64,000 nt of DNA from Intoshia linei. Taxonomy: Eukaryota > Orthonectida > Rhopaluridae. Positions 1 to 17,779 of the stretch are shown here, piece by piece. Both the position numbers and the translations under genes were made by a program. The stretch is taken from NCBI GenBank assembly GCA_001642005.1, contig LWCA01000002.1, positions 1 to 64,000 on the forward strand, in the 5' to 3' direction. The notes beneath the pieces were generated by a model. It did not search any database. It had not been told where the DNA came from and saw nothing but the letters and a program-made list of their open reading frames with translations. Numbering within the stretch: the first letter of the stretch is position 1; the number at the start of each line of letters is the position of its first letter.

Positions 1-330
1 ATATTTATGAGCCCAATATGATACTACAGCAAGATGGTGCTCCCTGTCATCGTTTTCGTTCCACTAAAAATTTACTACGTACCAGTAATATTGAGACGTT
101 GGATAATTGGCCTAGTCAGAGTCCAGATTTGAATATTATTGAAAATTTGTGGTTCATATTAAAGAGAAACGTGTCTAAAAGAGCCCCCCCAAAATTTGAC
201 TGGGTTGTGAAATATCGTTGTTGAAGAAAGGATAAAGATTGAATTTTCCATAATAAAAAATTTATATGAATCCATACGTCAAAGAATAAATTCAGTAATA
301 AAATGTAAAGGAGCTTCTACAAAGTATTAA
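1..330 (+). pseudogene. Tc1/mariner-like transposase, C-terminal part, frameshifted
   Basis: The reading frame is already open at base 1. It encodes the last third of a Tc1-family DDE transposase, the enzyme that cuts and pastes the element. The second catalytic Asp lies in QQDGAPCH (bases about 27-50), and the catalytic Glu lies in [12 protein letters not shown] count 35 residues between them, one more than the classic DD34E spacing. A single extra base near 211 breaks the frame. In the shifted frame the normal C-terminus resumes as NIVVEER, then an ending of the usual kind, and stops at 328-330. The N-terminal DNA-binding domain lies outside the window. The copy is dead as it stands. Family assignment is secure; the subfamily is inferred from spacing only. 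Confidence 0.9.
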
Positions 331-408
331 TTTATTTTATTTGATTGTATATAATTGATGGTCACAATTTCAACATTTTATTATAATTTATGTAAATTTT
401 AATTTACA

Positions 409-435
409 TGCCAGTTTATTTTGCACGGTACTGTA
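409..435 (+). repeat. Right terminal inverted repeat of the Tc1-like element
   Basis: The element appears to end here. Read on the minus strand, the sequence begins TACAGTACCGTGCAAAATAA, the usual style of a Tc1 terminus next to its TA target. It lies about 80 bp after the transposase stop. The left repeat lies outside the window, so the match between the two ends cannot be checked. Confidence 0.65.
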
Positions 436-1989
436 GGTGATAATAGAAAAAGTTTTTGTAAGGTGGGCGAAATTTTTTTTACTAGCGGAGTAATGCTGAA
501 AAAATTTTAACAATGGATTAAGAACTAAAAAAATTGTTGTTATATATAGGGATCTACAATTTTCTTATCTTGTCCGGGTCCACTTTTGGATTTGAAATTA
601 AAAACTCCACAAATAAAATAAAAAATCTGTGTTTTAAGTTTATGGGTAACGCTAAAAATTATCTTGTATTGAAATATTTTGATTACATTAATTTTAAGAT
701 TAAACAATCGAAAGAGAACAATTTTTTTTAATTTGTGTAGAATCCAAAGTGCCGTGTCACTCGGCCTGTTGGCTATTCACGGCCCTGATTAAAATTACAT
801 TAATTTTTGGGAAATATTTGTAAATTTTGAGACAAATATTTACTAAATTCATGTTAAAATATGCATCAAGTTTAATGTGTGAATTTTTTCAAATGATTTT
901 ATATATTTTAATTTTTCGGTGATAAAACGTGTTGAATGAATGTAAATATTTCATCAGTTTTATTTTATTACTCAATTAAATTTTTAATTACATGTAGCTA
1001 AAATACAATGATTTAAAAATTGAAATTTTAATAAAATAAAAAATTAAATTATGAATGATTTATGACCAATTTTAATAAGTTGTGTGCACTTTTTATAATT
1101 TTAGGAAGTAAAATTTGTAAGCTTATATTTGTTAATTAAAAATATTCGGATTTGAAGTATTATAATTACGTTACAGTTTTGTCAAGTACATTTGCAATAG
1201 ATATTATACATACAATTAAATGTATTTGAAAATTGATAAACCATATAACTTATACGTTACAAGTATGCACGCAATCACCAATGTATGTATAACCGTCACA
1301 TTTACTCAAGAGTTTGTGGCTAAAACACCAAATTATATGTAATTATCAATATCCTCACACGAAACAAATTATAATTCAAAGTGGATCATTAATTAGATCG
1401 ATATTTTTTAAAATAATAAATAAGAATGCAGCGCCAAATCTTGATTCAACCATTTTCATAATAAAATGGTCAAAATAGATTAGATTAACTTTGAAACACT
1501 TGTATTGATCACTTAAAAATTAGAATATAGTTCCAGATTGCACATTTAATCTAATTTACCATCTTGTAAATTATCGTTTCATAATATTTATCAATCTTGA
1601 AATTACAGTCCGACAACCTAAAACCATTCGACAAATTTAACAATTGAAAAAATTGGCCTATTAACATATTGAAAATTAAATCCCCAGATTTATCCAGTCC
1701 CAGGAGTTTCAAATTTTTCAAATTAACAATTTATTCTAATAACAAGTATTTATTAAAAGGATTCAAATGAATTATGAAGAGAACTGTACATGGTTTGACT
1801 ATCCATTCCATCCTCCCCATCTAAATATAGTTGTAAAATGAAATGTCTAAATTTTAAATAAACTGACAAACACATTTGTTATCACATCTTAATCGTCAGA
1901 TTTTAAATTAAAACAAAATAACACATTGACGTGTTATCAATGTAAAAAACATTAATGGGATAAAGACCTTAAAACAAACAAATGTTGTA
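436..1989. other. AT-rich intergenic DNA
   Basis: No gene is supportable here. The only open frame of note (534-731) starts at a TTG codon and resembles no protein I know. Bases 745-787 are GC-richer and end in a hAT-like terminus (minus-strand reading CAGGGCCGTG), probably a remnant of a DNA transposon. The rest is low-complexity AT DNA downstream of BCAS3. Confidence 0.6.
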
Positions 1990-7442
<5,453 letters not shown>

Positions 7443-7878
7443 CTAATTAAACGTGAATAAAAAATTTTGAAAAAAGTATAAATAAAACACTAGAAAAAGA
7501 CGTTAATTGTATAATTTTACAAACTATAAGACTAAAATATAAAAAAATAAATTACATTTTTACCAAACATGTTCAAATCATATAGATACTTTATTAAAAC
7601 TTTGATATCATAAATCACGATAATTTAAAATATAGGCAAAAAGGTTTTCAGAAATACAAGTGAGTACCAACCTTTTACATGTTGCTACAATACTCTAACA
7701 TGCTTAATTTCAATGCTAAAATACTATTCAGGTTGGAATATCTGAATAAAAAATTTTGAATTTGTAAACTAGAAATGACATAGATATCGTTACGACGATA
7801 CGATTTAAATGCAATCCAACTTTATAAAAATTAGTGAAATTTTTAAAAATATTTTAAGTTTAATTGGTTGGGGTGTAG

Positions 7879-10033
7879 ATGAAAAGAATTAAAAAAACGA
7901 CCAACATTAATGAAAATAGTAAAATGGCGAATATTGAAAATATGACCAATTTATGGAAAAAATTAAAGAAACCTCAACGTGTTGCTGCTCCAATGGTTAA
8001 TATGAGTGAATTGTCTTTTAGAATGCTGCTCAGAAAATATGGTGCAGAATTATGTTTTACTCCCATGTACAATGCTAAAATTTTTATAAATAGTCAAAAA
8101 CACAGAAACATGTATTTTTCAACTTGTCCTGATGATCGTCCTTTAGGTGTTCAGGTGAATTATTTTTTAATTGCATAATTTTTATTCAGTTTCAATTGAA
8201 CAGTTCATGTTTTCTTTTATTAGTTTTATTTTATTTTATATTCGTTTTAGTTTTGTGCCAATGATCCAGAAATTTTTGCAACAGCGGCTAGAATGGTCCA
8301 AGATCAATGCGATTTTGTCGATTTAAACTTGGGATGTCCTCAAGGAATTGCTAAGAAAGGAAATTACGGTGCATACTTATTGACTAAAGTTGACCTCGTT
8401 TGCTCATTGATTGAAACGGCTGTAAAAATCTGCAATGTTCCCATAACTTGTAAGATACGAATCCTACCTTCACTTGAAGAGACCATTGCTTTGGTTAAGC
8501 GAATAGAATCTGCTGGTTGTTCAGTAATTTTTTATTTAGATAAATTTCGCCATTTTAAAGTGTTATTCAATTTTTCATAGGACATTTTTTCTTCCTTAAT
8601 TTAGCACCACGTTCCAAAATTTTTCGTTATACTCACGCATATAAACTGTTCTTTTAAAAGAGGTGTAGAGCAATACCTTAGCTGTCGTTTAAAATTTGGG
8701 TACAGGTCATGTGTTTAGTTCACATTATAGTATTGTTATATAAATTATTTGTAAATAATAATATAAAATATAATTAATATAAATATATTGTATAGTAATA
8801 TGACTTAACTTTTTTTTTGCAGAAATTTTGGGAGGTGGTGCTGATTTATAGTTGCAAATATACGAACATTGTGAAAATTTCTATGTAATACAATATTTCT
8901 TTTTTATATTTAAATTTTAGATGTTAACTGTACATGCAAGAACCAAAGAACAACGCGGTATCAATACAGGATGCTCTAATTGGGAATACATAAAGGAGAT
9001 TAAGTAACTTTAATGTATTATTATCAAAAGCGTCTGGGGCATTTAGTACTTTTTACTCCACGTTTATTAAGAGTGGCTAGTGATTATGCTGGTATTTTCG
9101 TGTTTTAAATGTTGGCTAAATAAGATTATCAATGTTCAAAATAACGATCGAACCAGGTTTCTTGCTAACGTTTTCAAAAAAAAAAACTTTTTTTTTCTTC
9201 AAAGTCGTTTACAATTATTTTAACTTTATGTAAATTGTTATATCATTCTACAATTCCAACCAATGCCACACGTATTTTGATTAGATGTTAGATGGCAATG
9301 TTCCAACGTCAGAAAAAAAATTAGTCTGTTGAGATGTCTCATTTAGATATTATTTAGAAATATCAAAAAGGGTGTTTCAAAATAAAATAGATTTCATTAT
9401 TTTCAATAAACAATTTGACTATATTTATTTTTAGAAAAGTAATTTCCATTCCACTAATTTATAATGGAGGAATTTTAAATATGAATCATGTAGATATTTG
9501 CATGAATGAAATTGGATGCAATGGAATTATGGTTGCAGGTAATTAAATTAAAACAATTTATTGCATTTTTATTTAGAAGCCCTTTTGCACAATCCAGCTT
9601 TATTTTCCAATGTAAAAATTTCTTGTATAAACATTGCTTTTGAGTACCTTGAAATGTGTGATAAGTATAATGAATCGTTCAATTTTATTAGAGGACATAT
9701 ATTTCGACTTGTTAGACAATTGTATTAATATTTACATAATTCATGTACTAAAAAAATTTAGTATTCATCAGTTCACTGATATCCGCGACAGATTATCCAA
9801 AAACATAACTATAGACGAATACAAAGCTACATTATTTGATTTGGAGAAAAAAATATTAGAAATGCCGCCAGATGATGGTAAATTAATTAATAATAATTTT
9901 AAATTACAATGCAAGTATATAACAAAAATCTAATTAATCTTTAACGTTTTTAGCAATCCACAAATTATTAATTTGTCAAAATGTTCCTTACAAGGTATAT
10001 TCTACTTATCAAACTTTTGAATCAAATATTTAA
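7879..10033 (+). CDS. DUS1L: tRNA-dihydrouridine synthase, DUS1L type
   Basis: This FMN-dependent enzyme reduces uridine to dihydrouridine in the tRNA D-loop; the DUS1/DUS1L class acts at positions 16/17. There are eight phase-consistent exons: 7879-8154, 8251-8523, 8921-9003, 9435-9538, 9577-9611, 9645-9721, 9762-9877 and 9954-10033. The TIM-barrel core is intact. It has AAPMVNMSELSFRMLLRKYG (substrate and FMN entry), LCFTPMYNAKIF, CPDDRPLGVQ, then FVDLNLGCPQGIAKKGNYGA with the catalytic Cys, then TCKIRI, LTVHARTKEQRG with the FMN-binding His, IYNGGILN, and ALLHNPALF. The GCPQ-IAKKG wording and the helical C-terminal tail ending near LICQN fit DUS1L better than DUS2, DUS3 or DUS4. The last splice choice (donor 9878) was made because it restores the family's C-terminal frame. 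The ATG at 7879 gives a short N-terminal extension; a second ATG lies at about 7924. Confidence 0.92.
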
Positions 10034-10185
10034 TTTAGCATAGAATGAAAATTACACATTTAGTTGATTAAAAATTTTATATTAATAAAAATTGAAAAAT
10101 AATATTTATTGCCGGCAAGCTGATTCCAAATTGTATTTGGATTTAATAAATACTGTACAAATTTACAAGATACCAGAAAATATAT

Positions 10186-13100
10186 TTATACACTCTCTGG
10201 TTTGTCTATAAATGTATCTATGGGTTGTACAATTTTGTTTTCATATACATGAACTAAGGCTTTACATGTAAAATTGAATTGAATCTAATTATTGGTTAAT
10301 TTAAATTTTTTATTATATATTACATCAGTTTGTATCATGAGTGCCCTGCAGCATCGCATTTCTTTGACTATATTGATTGGGAAAATAGGTTGGTTGGCTT
10401 CAATTAAACACATGACAGTGTCCATCATAATCAGAACTCCACTTCGACCAATTCCGGCACTAATTTAACAAGCTTGTTAATTTATAATGGACAGTAAATT
10501 ACCTGCAATGGACGATTGTATTTTCTAATATTCCTTTTTTTTCTTCTCTTACAACTTGAATAAATTGAATAAAATTATCAAAATCTGTTGGCACTCCATG
10601 ATCAGGCCAAGATGTGTACTGTAAATGTACAACTTGTCTAACGTTTGATTCTTGAGGCTAAAAATAGTAATAATATAGTAAGGAGCAAAATAATTATGAC
10701 TTAATATTTACGGTACATTGCAAATTTTACAACGTATTCAAAAATAATAAAATGAATTTTGGTGATAGAAAGCAAGAATTGCATCAGTTTTAAATATAAA
10801 ACATTAAGAGGTACATTATTAAATTGTGTATATTAATTAATGTATATGACGCCATGTAGAGTTGTGTTGCATGTGTGAAAAAACACGATAAAAACGAATA
10901 GAACTTTTTGTTGTTGGTAAAAATTGATACTATTCATTGGATAGGCTGAATATATTAAAATTTTGCAATTACATTTATTTTCTTCTACACAATTATGGTG
11001 TCATTTCATTAGACTAATCAAATTAATGCATAATGCCTTCTAAAACCTTAGAGTTGACGCGAGCCTTGAAATTTAAAAATAACTGAATATTTTGATGTAT
11101 TGAGTCAACTTTTAAATTTACCCAAAAATGAAAATATTTGAAACAGAAAACGTTGATAACCATTAAATACTATACATCAGGGGTTCCCACACTTTTTTCA
11201 CGGAGGATTAGTAATAAATTATAAACTTTAAAGTTACCGATTTAATTATAAGCGAAATTACTAGACAACATTAAAAAAATTTTGATAAAAAACGTAATAA
11301 AATTTATTATTTATTAATAAATTGACTTTTAATTAGTAAAAATTATTTCGCTAACAGGTAAAAATTTTTAAAGAATAAAACAAGTAAATATTTACAAAAT
11401 ATAGTTCCAATATTTTCGCTTTTGTAACGTTATAATTTTTTTAAAACTACACTAAACTCGAAAAGTGACCACCTTTTTGAACAAGTAAACACTTTTTCCA
11501 CTAAACTACAATGTTACCATATTTACTCTATTAATTAAACTGATAAGTTTATATTTAACAATAACATAAACGAAATATATGCAATGCATATTATGCATCT
11601 ACGAATAGTATTTATTAAGATGACTGAAAATTATTGTAAATAATGTTATTAATATTTATTTATTAAATATGTAATCAGTGACATAAAGCCCAAACCTACT
11701 ATGCCTTGAATTTCAACTTTAAACGTAATGTAAATAAAAAATAGACCCTAGCCATTTCTCCACAGATTTGGATTTTCAGTTTATATTTGAGAAACAAAAC
11801 AGTTGAATGACATTGAAGAATATAATATTTGAAAAAAATAAGATTTTTTCGGGTACGGTAGTTTCTATTTGAGATTTAGCCAGAGCCGTTTTAAGGCATG
11901 GGTAATATGAGCTGTAGCCCAGGGCCCCGAATTAATAAAAGTACTTTACATTTATATCTTAAAAAGAGGCCCCCAATTTATTACAAAATACTTCTATTTT
12001 TCTAAACAGGGGACCTAATTTTTTTTATCGCTTGCTCGAAATTTTAAAGGGGCCGGCCCTTTGCTTAGCCCAGGGCCTAAGACAAGTGGCTTAAAATGCC
12101 TCTGGATTTAGTGATACCTTTTTAGAAGTGAATTTAATTGACATTAGTAGTTTTGTTATAAAATCTTAAAAAGTGCCACTTTCGAGCGTCTACTGTAGTA
12201 TATTTCTTGTTTTACGGTAACTTCTCGCGCCCGTTGGGAAAACTGATATACTATTAATAAATAAATATTAAGATTACCATTTGATCTGCATTAATGATGG
12301 TGAAAATTCTGTATATGTAACCGTTCATAGTGGTACAGCTTTCAAGGGTTATATTAAATGAACCAATATTGAAAACATTATTATCGTCCGACCAGTATTT
12401 ATAACATTTTTTTTTATTTTTTTCATAACATTGAGTAAGCATAACAACTAAAGAGGACTTTTCGTTCCAAATCATTTGCCAAAAATCCAAAACTGTACTT
12501 TTCAACGGGCCTTGGGCAGCAATGTACCGATTAACAACTCCGGATTTTGTAATTTTCATCTAGTCGAAAAATGATAATAGTTATCATAAAAACATACCGT
12601 AACATAACTAGCATTGATATATCCATACATTTTGTCAGAGTGGAGTTCTTTTGGACTGGATACCAATGGTATTTCAAATGAAGCTTTGCACTCTGTTTCA
12701 CTGTCAGAAGATAGTTTAGAAATTGTATCTATCACTTTTTTAATACAATTCTTGAACGGAATTTCTTTAGGTAAAGATTTACAATATAACTTACTATTGA
12801 GTACAACCCTGGTACTGTCATACGGGTAAACATCACGATATCGATTTTTTGTAATATTTTTGGGATGAAAAGCCGATGAATTGGTCATACCCGGTTTGAA
12901 GCGAAATATACTTTTATAAAGAGTATAGTCTTCGCATTTATCCAGCATTTCTTTGATTAGATTTATTGATTCAGGTAAGGTGATTGATTCCTTGTTTTGG
13001 TTAGATTCTTCAATATAAGATTGTTTGTTTCTAATGTTTATGTGAAAAGGTCCATTTTCGCGGCGGACACTGGAAGAACTTAAAGTAAACGATTTTTTAG

Positions 13101-16100
13101 TCTTTTCAATTTTGGACGAGTCAAATTCATAAAAAATGGGTTTATCTGAAGAAGACGATGTAGATGAAAGGTTAGTTGTACTATTTGAAGAAATATGTTC
13201 TTTTACTGATGTTGACTTGGGTATTTTTGGGTGAGATTTAATTTTATTTTGGTTCATTTGAATTTCAACGTTCTAGTAGATACATTATAACCAGTATTTT
13301 AAATATAGATTTATATGTGCAATGACGACAATTAGAATCATTGTTAATAAAACGCCTTTAAATTTGAATTTTTAATAATTAGTCCATTTACCTGAGTTAA
13401 CAATTAACACAATCAACAAACGTCAAGTTTCTTGGTTATGTGTAAACAGTTGGTGGGTTAATAAATTAAATGTAACACTAAGTCAGATAAGTGAGTCTTA
13501 ATCTAATTCAACTACAATATCATAAATATTAAAGCATTGGCTCTATGTAACATCTCATATAAATGTTTACATTATCACTAGGGTATATTAAGATTTCATC
13601 AAATGTAAACATCAATAAAATCTGTAAAAATGTAGGTATTCCAAAAACTTGCCAATAAAATCATAATAATCTCACATGTAAAACAAATACAGAATCGTTT
13701 ACGATATTCATGTATTATTCTACCTGAATAAATGAACCAACTAAAAAATATATTTACTTTACAGTAGAAAACATAATAGTTTATTGAAAGGTAAAACGAA
13801 AAAATACAAAGTAAAGTGTATTTCATGTATCCAACAAATACGAGATTAATATCATCATAAAATAAAAAAAGTACCATAATTGGTTTTTCCGATACACTTT
13901 GAGATATATCATTGATGGGTTTTGCATTTCTAGTTTTATCTCGGAAGGAATGAGATTCAAGCTAAAATATATTAATGTCAATTTTTAAATGTAAATACAT
14001 GGTTCATTGTGGATGAAATGCCTGTATACGTTATTTTTTTAGAAATGGTTCTAAAAATTAATAATTCACTACATAAACTGGATATAATTAACTCTTCATC
14101 TGTATCACGCAATCTCTTGTTGAATGTAGGTAATGAATGTGTACTATGGTGTTCTATTTGTTCTACATCCTCTATTGACCTACTATAATTTGTTGCGAAA
14201 TTATCGACAATATTAGAACAAACGGATGTATTTGCTAACGTTGCTTGAGAGTTAAAATTTGATCTAGATTCAGAAGTGAAAAAATACATAAAAGGTTACT
14301 CGTTGAAATCAAATAAGGATACATTTGAAGGAATGTTTTGCAGTCTGAAAAATCTATGATTATCTACGCAACACTGCCACAGTTTTTTACATTTTTCACA
14401 GTTTTCTAGCTCATATGTCATTTTTATTTTCTAAAAAAGGGGTTATACCTTGGTATGAAATCCTAGTTTATTATGGCAAATAAGTCATACAATGCAGTTG
14501 ACCCTTTATAAGTGCAAATATATGCATTTTAATAAATTTTTTTTAAAAATATTTACAGTGCTGGTATATTATTTATGTTAATTGTATTAATTATTTGAGA
14601 TAGAAAATTAAGCTACATTTCATACTATAAATTGATTGTAAATAGATAACATTAGTATTTATAAAATCAGGTTAGTTTTTCAATTGATAATAATAATATT
14701 AAAAAAGTTAAAATTATTGTGAACATCATGTACTGGGCATGGCAGTAACTTAACGAGAAAAATATAGTTAAATATTAATTTTTCATTAATATCATTGTAT
14801 TCGAAATTTGAATTGCTAGAAATTTTACTAATTATCAATTAGCCACGCTATTTTTACATCAACTGATCCACGATTAACAAAATTCATTTTGAGTTTATGT
14901 TTATGTTAACAAATTCAAACTTTGTCTATACTTTTTGGGATTAATTATGAGGAAATCAAACATCGTTAAAAACAAAAACGGACCAAAAAACATAGTAAAC
15001 CCATCAAAGGTAGTACAATCAGTTTAATGATGGTTTGAATAAAGATTTTTTTGTGCGGCCTGCGTAAAATTTTTTTTTATTTGGTCCGCCAAGCAAATTG
15101 AATTTGACACCCCTGATATAGACACATTTCATTATTTATTGTAATTAACATAAACAGCAGTAGTGCAGCTGCTGAAAGTTGCAATGCTACTTTAAAATCA
15201 GTTTACTATCATTGTTTTTGCAACGTACAAATCGTACGATAGTTTTACTGATATAAAATTTATGTACAAAATAAAAACATATTTTTTTTATATAAATTGA
15301 TATGTTGTCTATTTTTCGTTTAAAGTTCTTTCTTTCGAATACAAGCAGAAACTGCTTATATTCAAAACACTCAATACTTTTAAACTCATAAACATTACAG
15401 TAAATCGCAAACCCAAAAAAGTGTATTTTCACCATCAAAACCTCAGATTATACTTTATTTAAAAAATGAAAACAGTCTAGAATTTAAAAAAAATAGTGTC
15501 GATAGTTATATCCAGTTAATACACATAAAAAATTTTAATTTGAGAAAGTGACGCCTTGATGGTCAAAAAATCATTAAAGTAAGATTTAATTATTGAATTA
15601 TTTTTTTTGTAGAATTAATAAATTACACCCTCTGGATATCTAGGTGTTGTTGTGCAAAGTACATAACAGTCAATCTAGTTTCAAATAAAATTTCCATTTA
15701 TGATAATGCTTATGAATTAAAAAACCATCCCAGAATTTATGTTGTATAAAATCCTAAGACTTTCTTTAGTTTTACAAAAAAGGGTAATTTGTGGTTTTGG
15801 CCGTAAAAATATAAAATTTTGAAATTAAAAATTATGATAATATTTATGAATTTAAAACTTTTTATTAGAATGTTTATTAGAATTTTTTATAATTCTAGGA
15901 CTAATTTGAATTAAAAAAAAATTGGTGTTTATGTCCTTGAAGGACTCAATTTCTGAAATTGAAATTTGCAATAAAACAACACTCTCGAAAAACTGCTATA
16001 GAAATATGGAATTTTTAAAACTTGACTCCTCTTATTTTCTTAAATAAACTGGAACAGACATCCAAACAAATAGACTTACATTTTTAACTAAATTACTTGT

Positions 16101-17779
16101 GTTAGTAAAGATTTTGTAATTAATTTGAACTAATTCGAATAAATTAGTTTGGAAGTTCTAGATATGATAATTATCAAAAAGTTGACAAATTAATGTACCA
16201 TTCCCAGTACGTGTACCAATTTTTTGTTGACAACCCTGTATATTCTGTTAATATTTTAAAAATTACACTATTGACTTCGATACTGAATACACGCTTCTTA
16301 AAATTGAGCTTAGCAATTTCAGTCCTAAATATATTCATGTACCGCATTTTTCGGAGTACAAGGCGCACTGGCGTATAAGACACATTCCTAATTTTTCATG
16401 TCAAAGGGTACGCCTTATACTCCGAAAAATACGGTATTGTTAAATTGTTACATTATATGTTATCCAAACAATACACATTTAAGCCAACGAATAAAATAAA
16501 AATTGTAAAAAACAAAGTAGGTTTAACAAAAGGTTAGAAAAATTTGATAAATAATTTTCTAGCTAGTAGTTACATTTGAATATTTGCGGTTTGTCAAATT
16601 TCTAAAATAAACAACTTTTTGACCTTCAGTCTAATCTGATTGAACTACCTTATTTTAATACAAGTAAAAGATTTATAGATAATCTTCAAATGGTTACCAA
16701 GTAAAAAATATAAATTAAAAAAAAAATTTTCCAAATTCAAGAATCCCTCGATTAGTACTCCTCATTCTAGTTAAATTAGCGAACAACCTAATCGATGATA
16801 AAAAATAAATTTTACTGTATACCAAAAGTTGAATAATTACCATTTTAAAGGTATCGGTTTAAACTGAAAACTATACACAATAATGCCAGCAAAATTAACA
16901 TATATATGTCCAATGTTATCCTAATTAATATAATGTAAATTTAAATGAGTTTAAAAAGTTGAAAAAAGTACAGCAGAATTTCTAATAGGAAATTTCCAAA
17001 AAGCATAATCATCAAAATCGCTAATAATTTTTAAAAATTGTTGTTCGGAAATGTGAGGTGGAGTTCCACTAAATAAAAGTAAACTGTAATGAATAAATAA
17101 ATAAAAAATACGTTAAATGTTCAGATTGACGCCGTACAGCATCAAAGTCTTGAAATGACGATAAAAAAAACGTAGATTTAACTTCTTCCATATTCACGCT
17201 ATTAAATCCAAAATCTCCATAATCAGCTACATGATTTTAAAAATAAAAAAAAACACATTGTAAAAACACTAAAAAATTAATACAAAAATGTAGATTTAAA
17301 TTTTAAAATATAAGATGGTATAAAAATTTTGGTCTAAAAAATAAAAATATACAATGAATCGCCAAACTAGTTAAATAGACATGGTCGTTGAAAGATATGG
17401 AACTATACTTGTTTGTCAAAAGATTTTTCTTGCATTGAAGAAAATAATTGTACATTACAGATTCATCTTGGATAAGATATGGAAATTCAATGTAATATTT
17501 AACTGCAAATTGCAAATAAAATATTTTTTCAGAGAATTGTTTGCGTAGTGGTTTGTTTAGATTCATCCATTTAATTTCTTGGTCCGGTAAAAATGAATTT
17601 TTTTGAGAAAACAAATATTGGCCTATATGATACAAACCAAAATAAATACATTCTCTCAAGCTTAAGTGAGTTTTTATCAAATTCATTAATAACGATCCGT
17701 ACGCTTTTCTTGGAACAGTAAATTTTTGACAAGTATCGTCAATAAATTTGACATTACAAATTAAATTGGTAGATTTCAT
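10186..17779 (-). CDS. FERM-domain protein tyrosine phosphatase, PTPN3/PTPN4 type, apparently lacking PDZ
   Basis: This is a cytoplasmic phosphotyrosine phosphatase that FERM-domain contacts place at the membrane-cortex interface. The start is at 17779. The FERM F1-F2 exon (17353-17779) has [21 protein letters not shown] and [12 protein letters not shown]. It continues in phase to HSDYGDF (17112-17226), an exon at about 16971-17069, an F3 strand exon [17 protein letters not shown] (about 16840-16920), and [17 protein letters not shown] (about 14290-14430), the PTPN3/4 F3 signature. A Ser-rich linker follows: about 14000-14252, then 13876-13962, joined in phase 0. The PTP domain is encoded by 12598-13257, 12278-12559, 10503-10657, 10324-10459 and 10186-10284. 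It shows [48 protein letters not shown] and MIQT, so the catalytic Cys, Arg, Asp and Gln are all present. PTPN3/4 usually carry a PDZ before the PTP; none is visible. An extra stretch of about 55 residues separates TRVVL from YINASYV. One F3 exon may be missing from my model. Confidence 0.88.
11178..11880. other. Long PTP intron with a hAT-like end
   Basis: This lies inside the 1.6-kb intron 10658-12277 of the FERM-PTP gene. A CAGGGGTTCCCACAC terminus starts at 11178, but no matching right end or target duplication is recognisable before 11880. The rest is AT-rich filler without coding signal. Confidence 0.4.
11881..12104. mobile_element. hAT-type MITE, 224 bp, with target-site duplication
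   Basis: The termini are CAGAGCCGTTTTAAG on the left and, read inwards from the right, CAGAGGCATTTTAAG. The 8-bp flanks GATTTAGC (11873-11880) and GATTTAGT (12105-12112) match at seven of eight positions, as expected for a hAT insertion. The body is GC-richer than its surroundings and holds GGGCCC-rich words near both ends. It has no coding capacity. It sits in an intron of the FERM-PTP gene. Confidence 0.85.
15050..15114. repeat. Truncated hAT-like MITE (same family as 33808-34078)
   Basis: It ends TTTGACACCCCTG; the minus strand reads CAGGGGTGTCAAATTC followed by the TTGCTTGGCGG motif. The same outer and inner words occur at the right end of the element at 33808-34078. Only about 65 bp remain and the left end is missing. 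It lies in the long intron between FERM F3 exons. Confidence 0.6.
15640..16110. repeat. Interspersed repeat R-A, partial copy
   Basis: At 15641-15680 the minus strand carries the R-A terminus (TTGACTGTTATGTACTTTG). It is followed on the plus strand by R-A internal words such as GGGTAATTTGTGGTTTTGGC (15782-15801), TCCTTGAAGGACTCAATTTC and the AAACTGGAACAGACA-type tail. See the R-A entry at 26896 for the family description. No open reading frame. Confidence 0.6.
16341..16436. mobile_element. Short fold-back MITE with about 30-bp inverted repeats
   Basis: The left arm ACCGCATTTTTCGGAGTACA runs on into AGGCGCAC. The right arm read inwards is TACCGTATTTTTCGGAGTAT, then AAGGCGTACC. Arms of roughly 28-30 bp match at most positions around a loop of about 40 bp, flanked by TA. 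Such a palindrome can form a long hairpin in RNA or single-stranded DNA. TA flanks suggest Tc1/mariner-type mobilisation, but superfamily is inference. It sits in a FERM-PTP intron. Confidence 0.7.

Noticed and set aside
534..731. Open frame of 65 codons in the first intergenic region.
   Set aside because: It starts at TTG, and its composition follows AT content. No family resemblance or splice partners.
13599..13877. Minus-strand frame of 92 codons between PTP linker exons.
   Set aside because: It lies in the intron between the in-phase exons ending at 13876 and starting at 13257. Phe/Ile/Tyr-rich, as expected from AT-rich intron sequence.
15187..15438. Minus-strand frame of 83 codons.
   Set aside because: It sits in a long FERM-PTP intron between a MITE remnant and an R-A copy, with no protein family resemblance.
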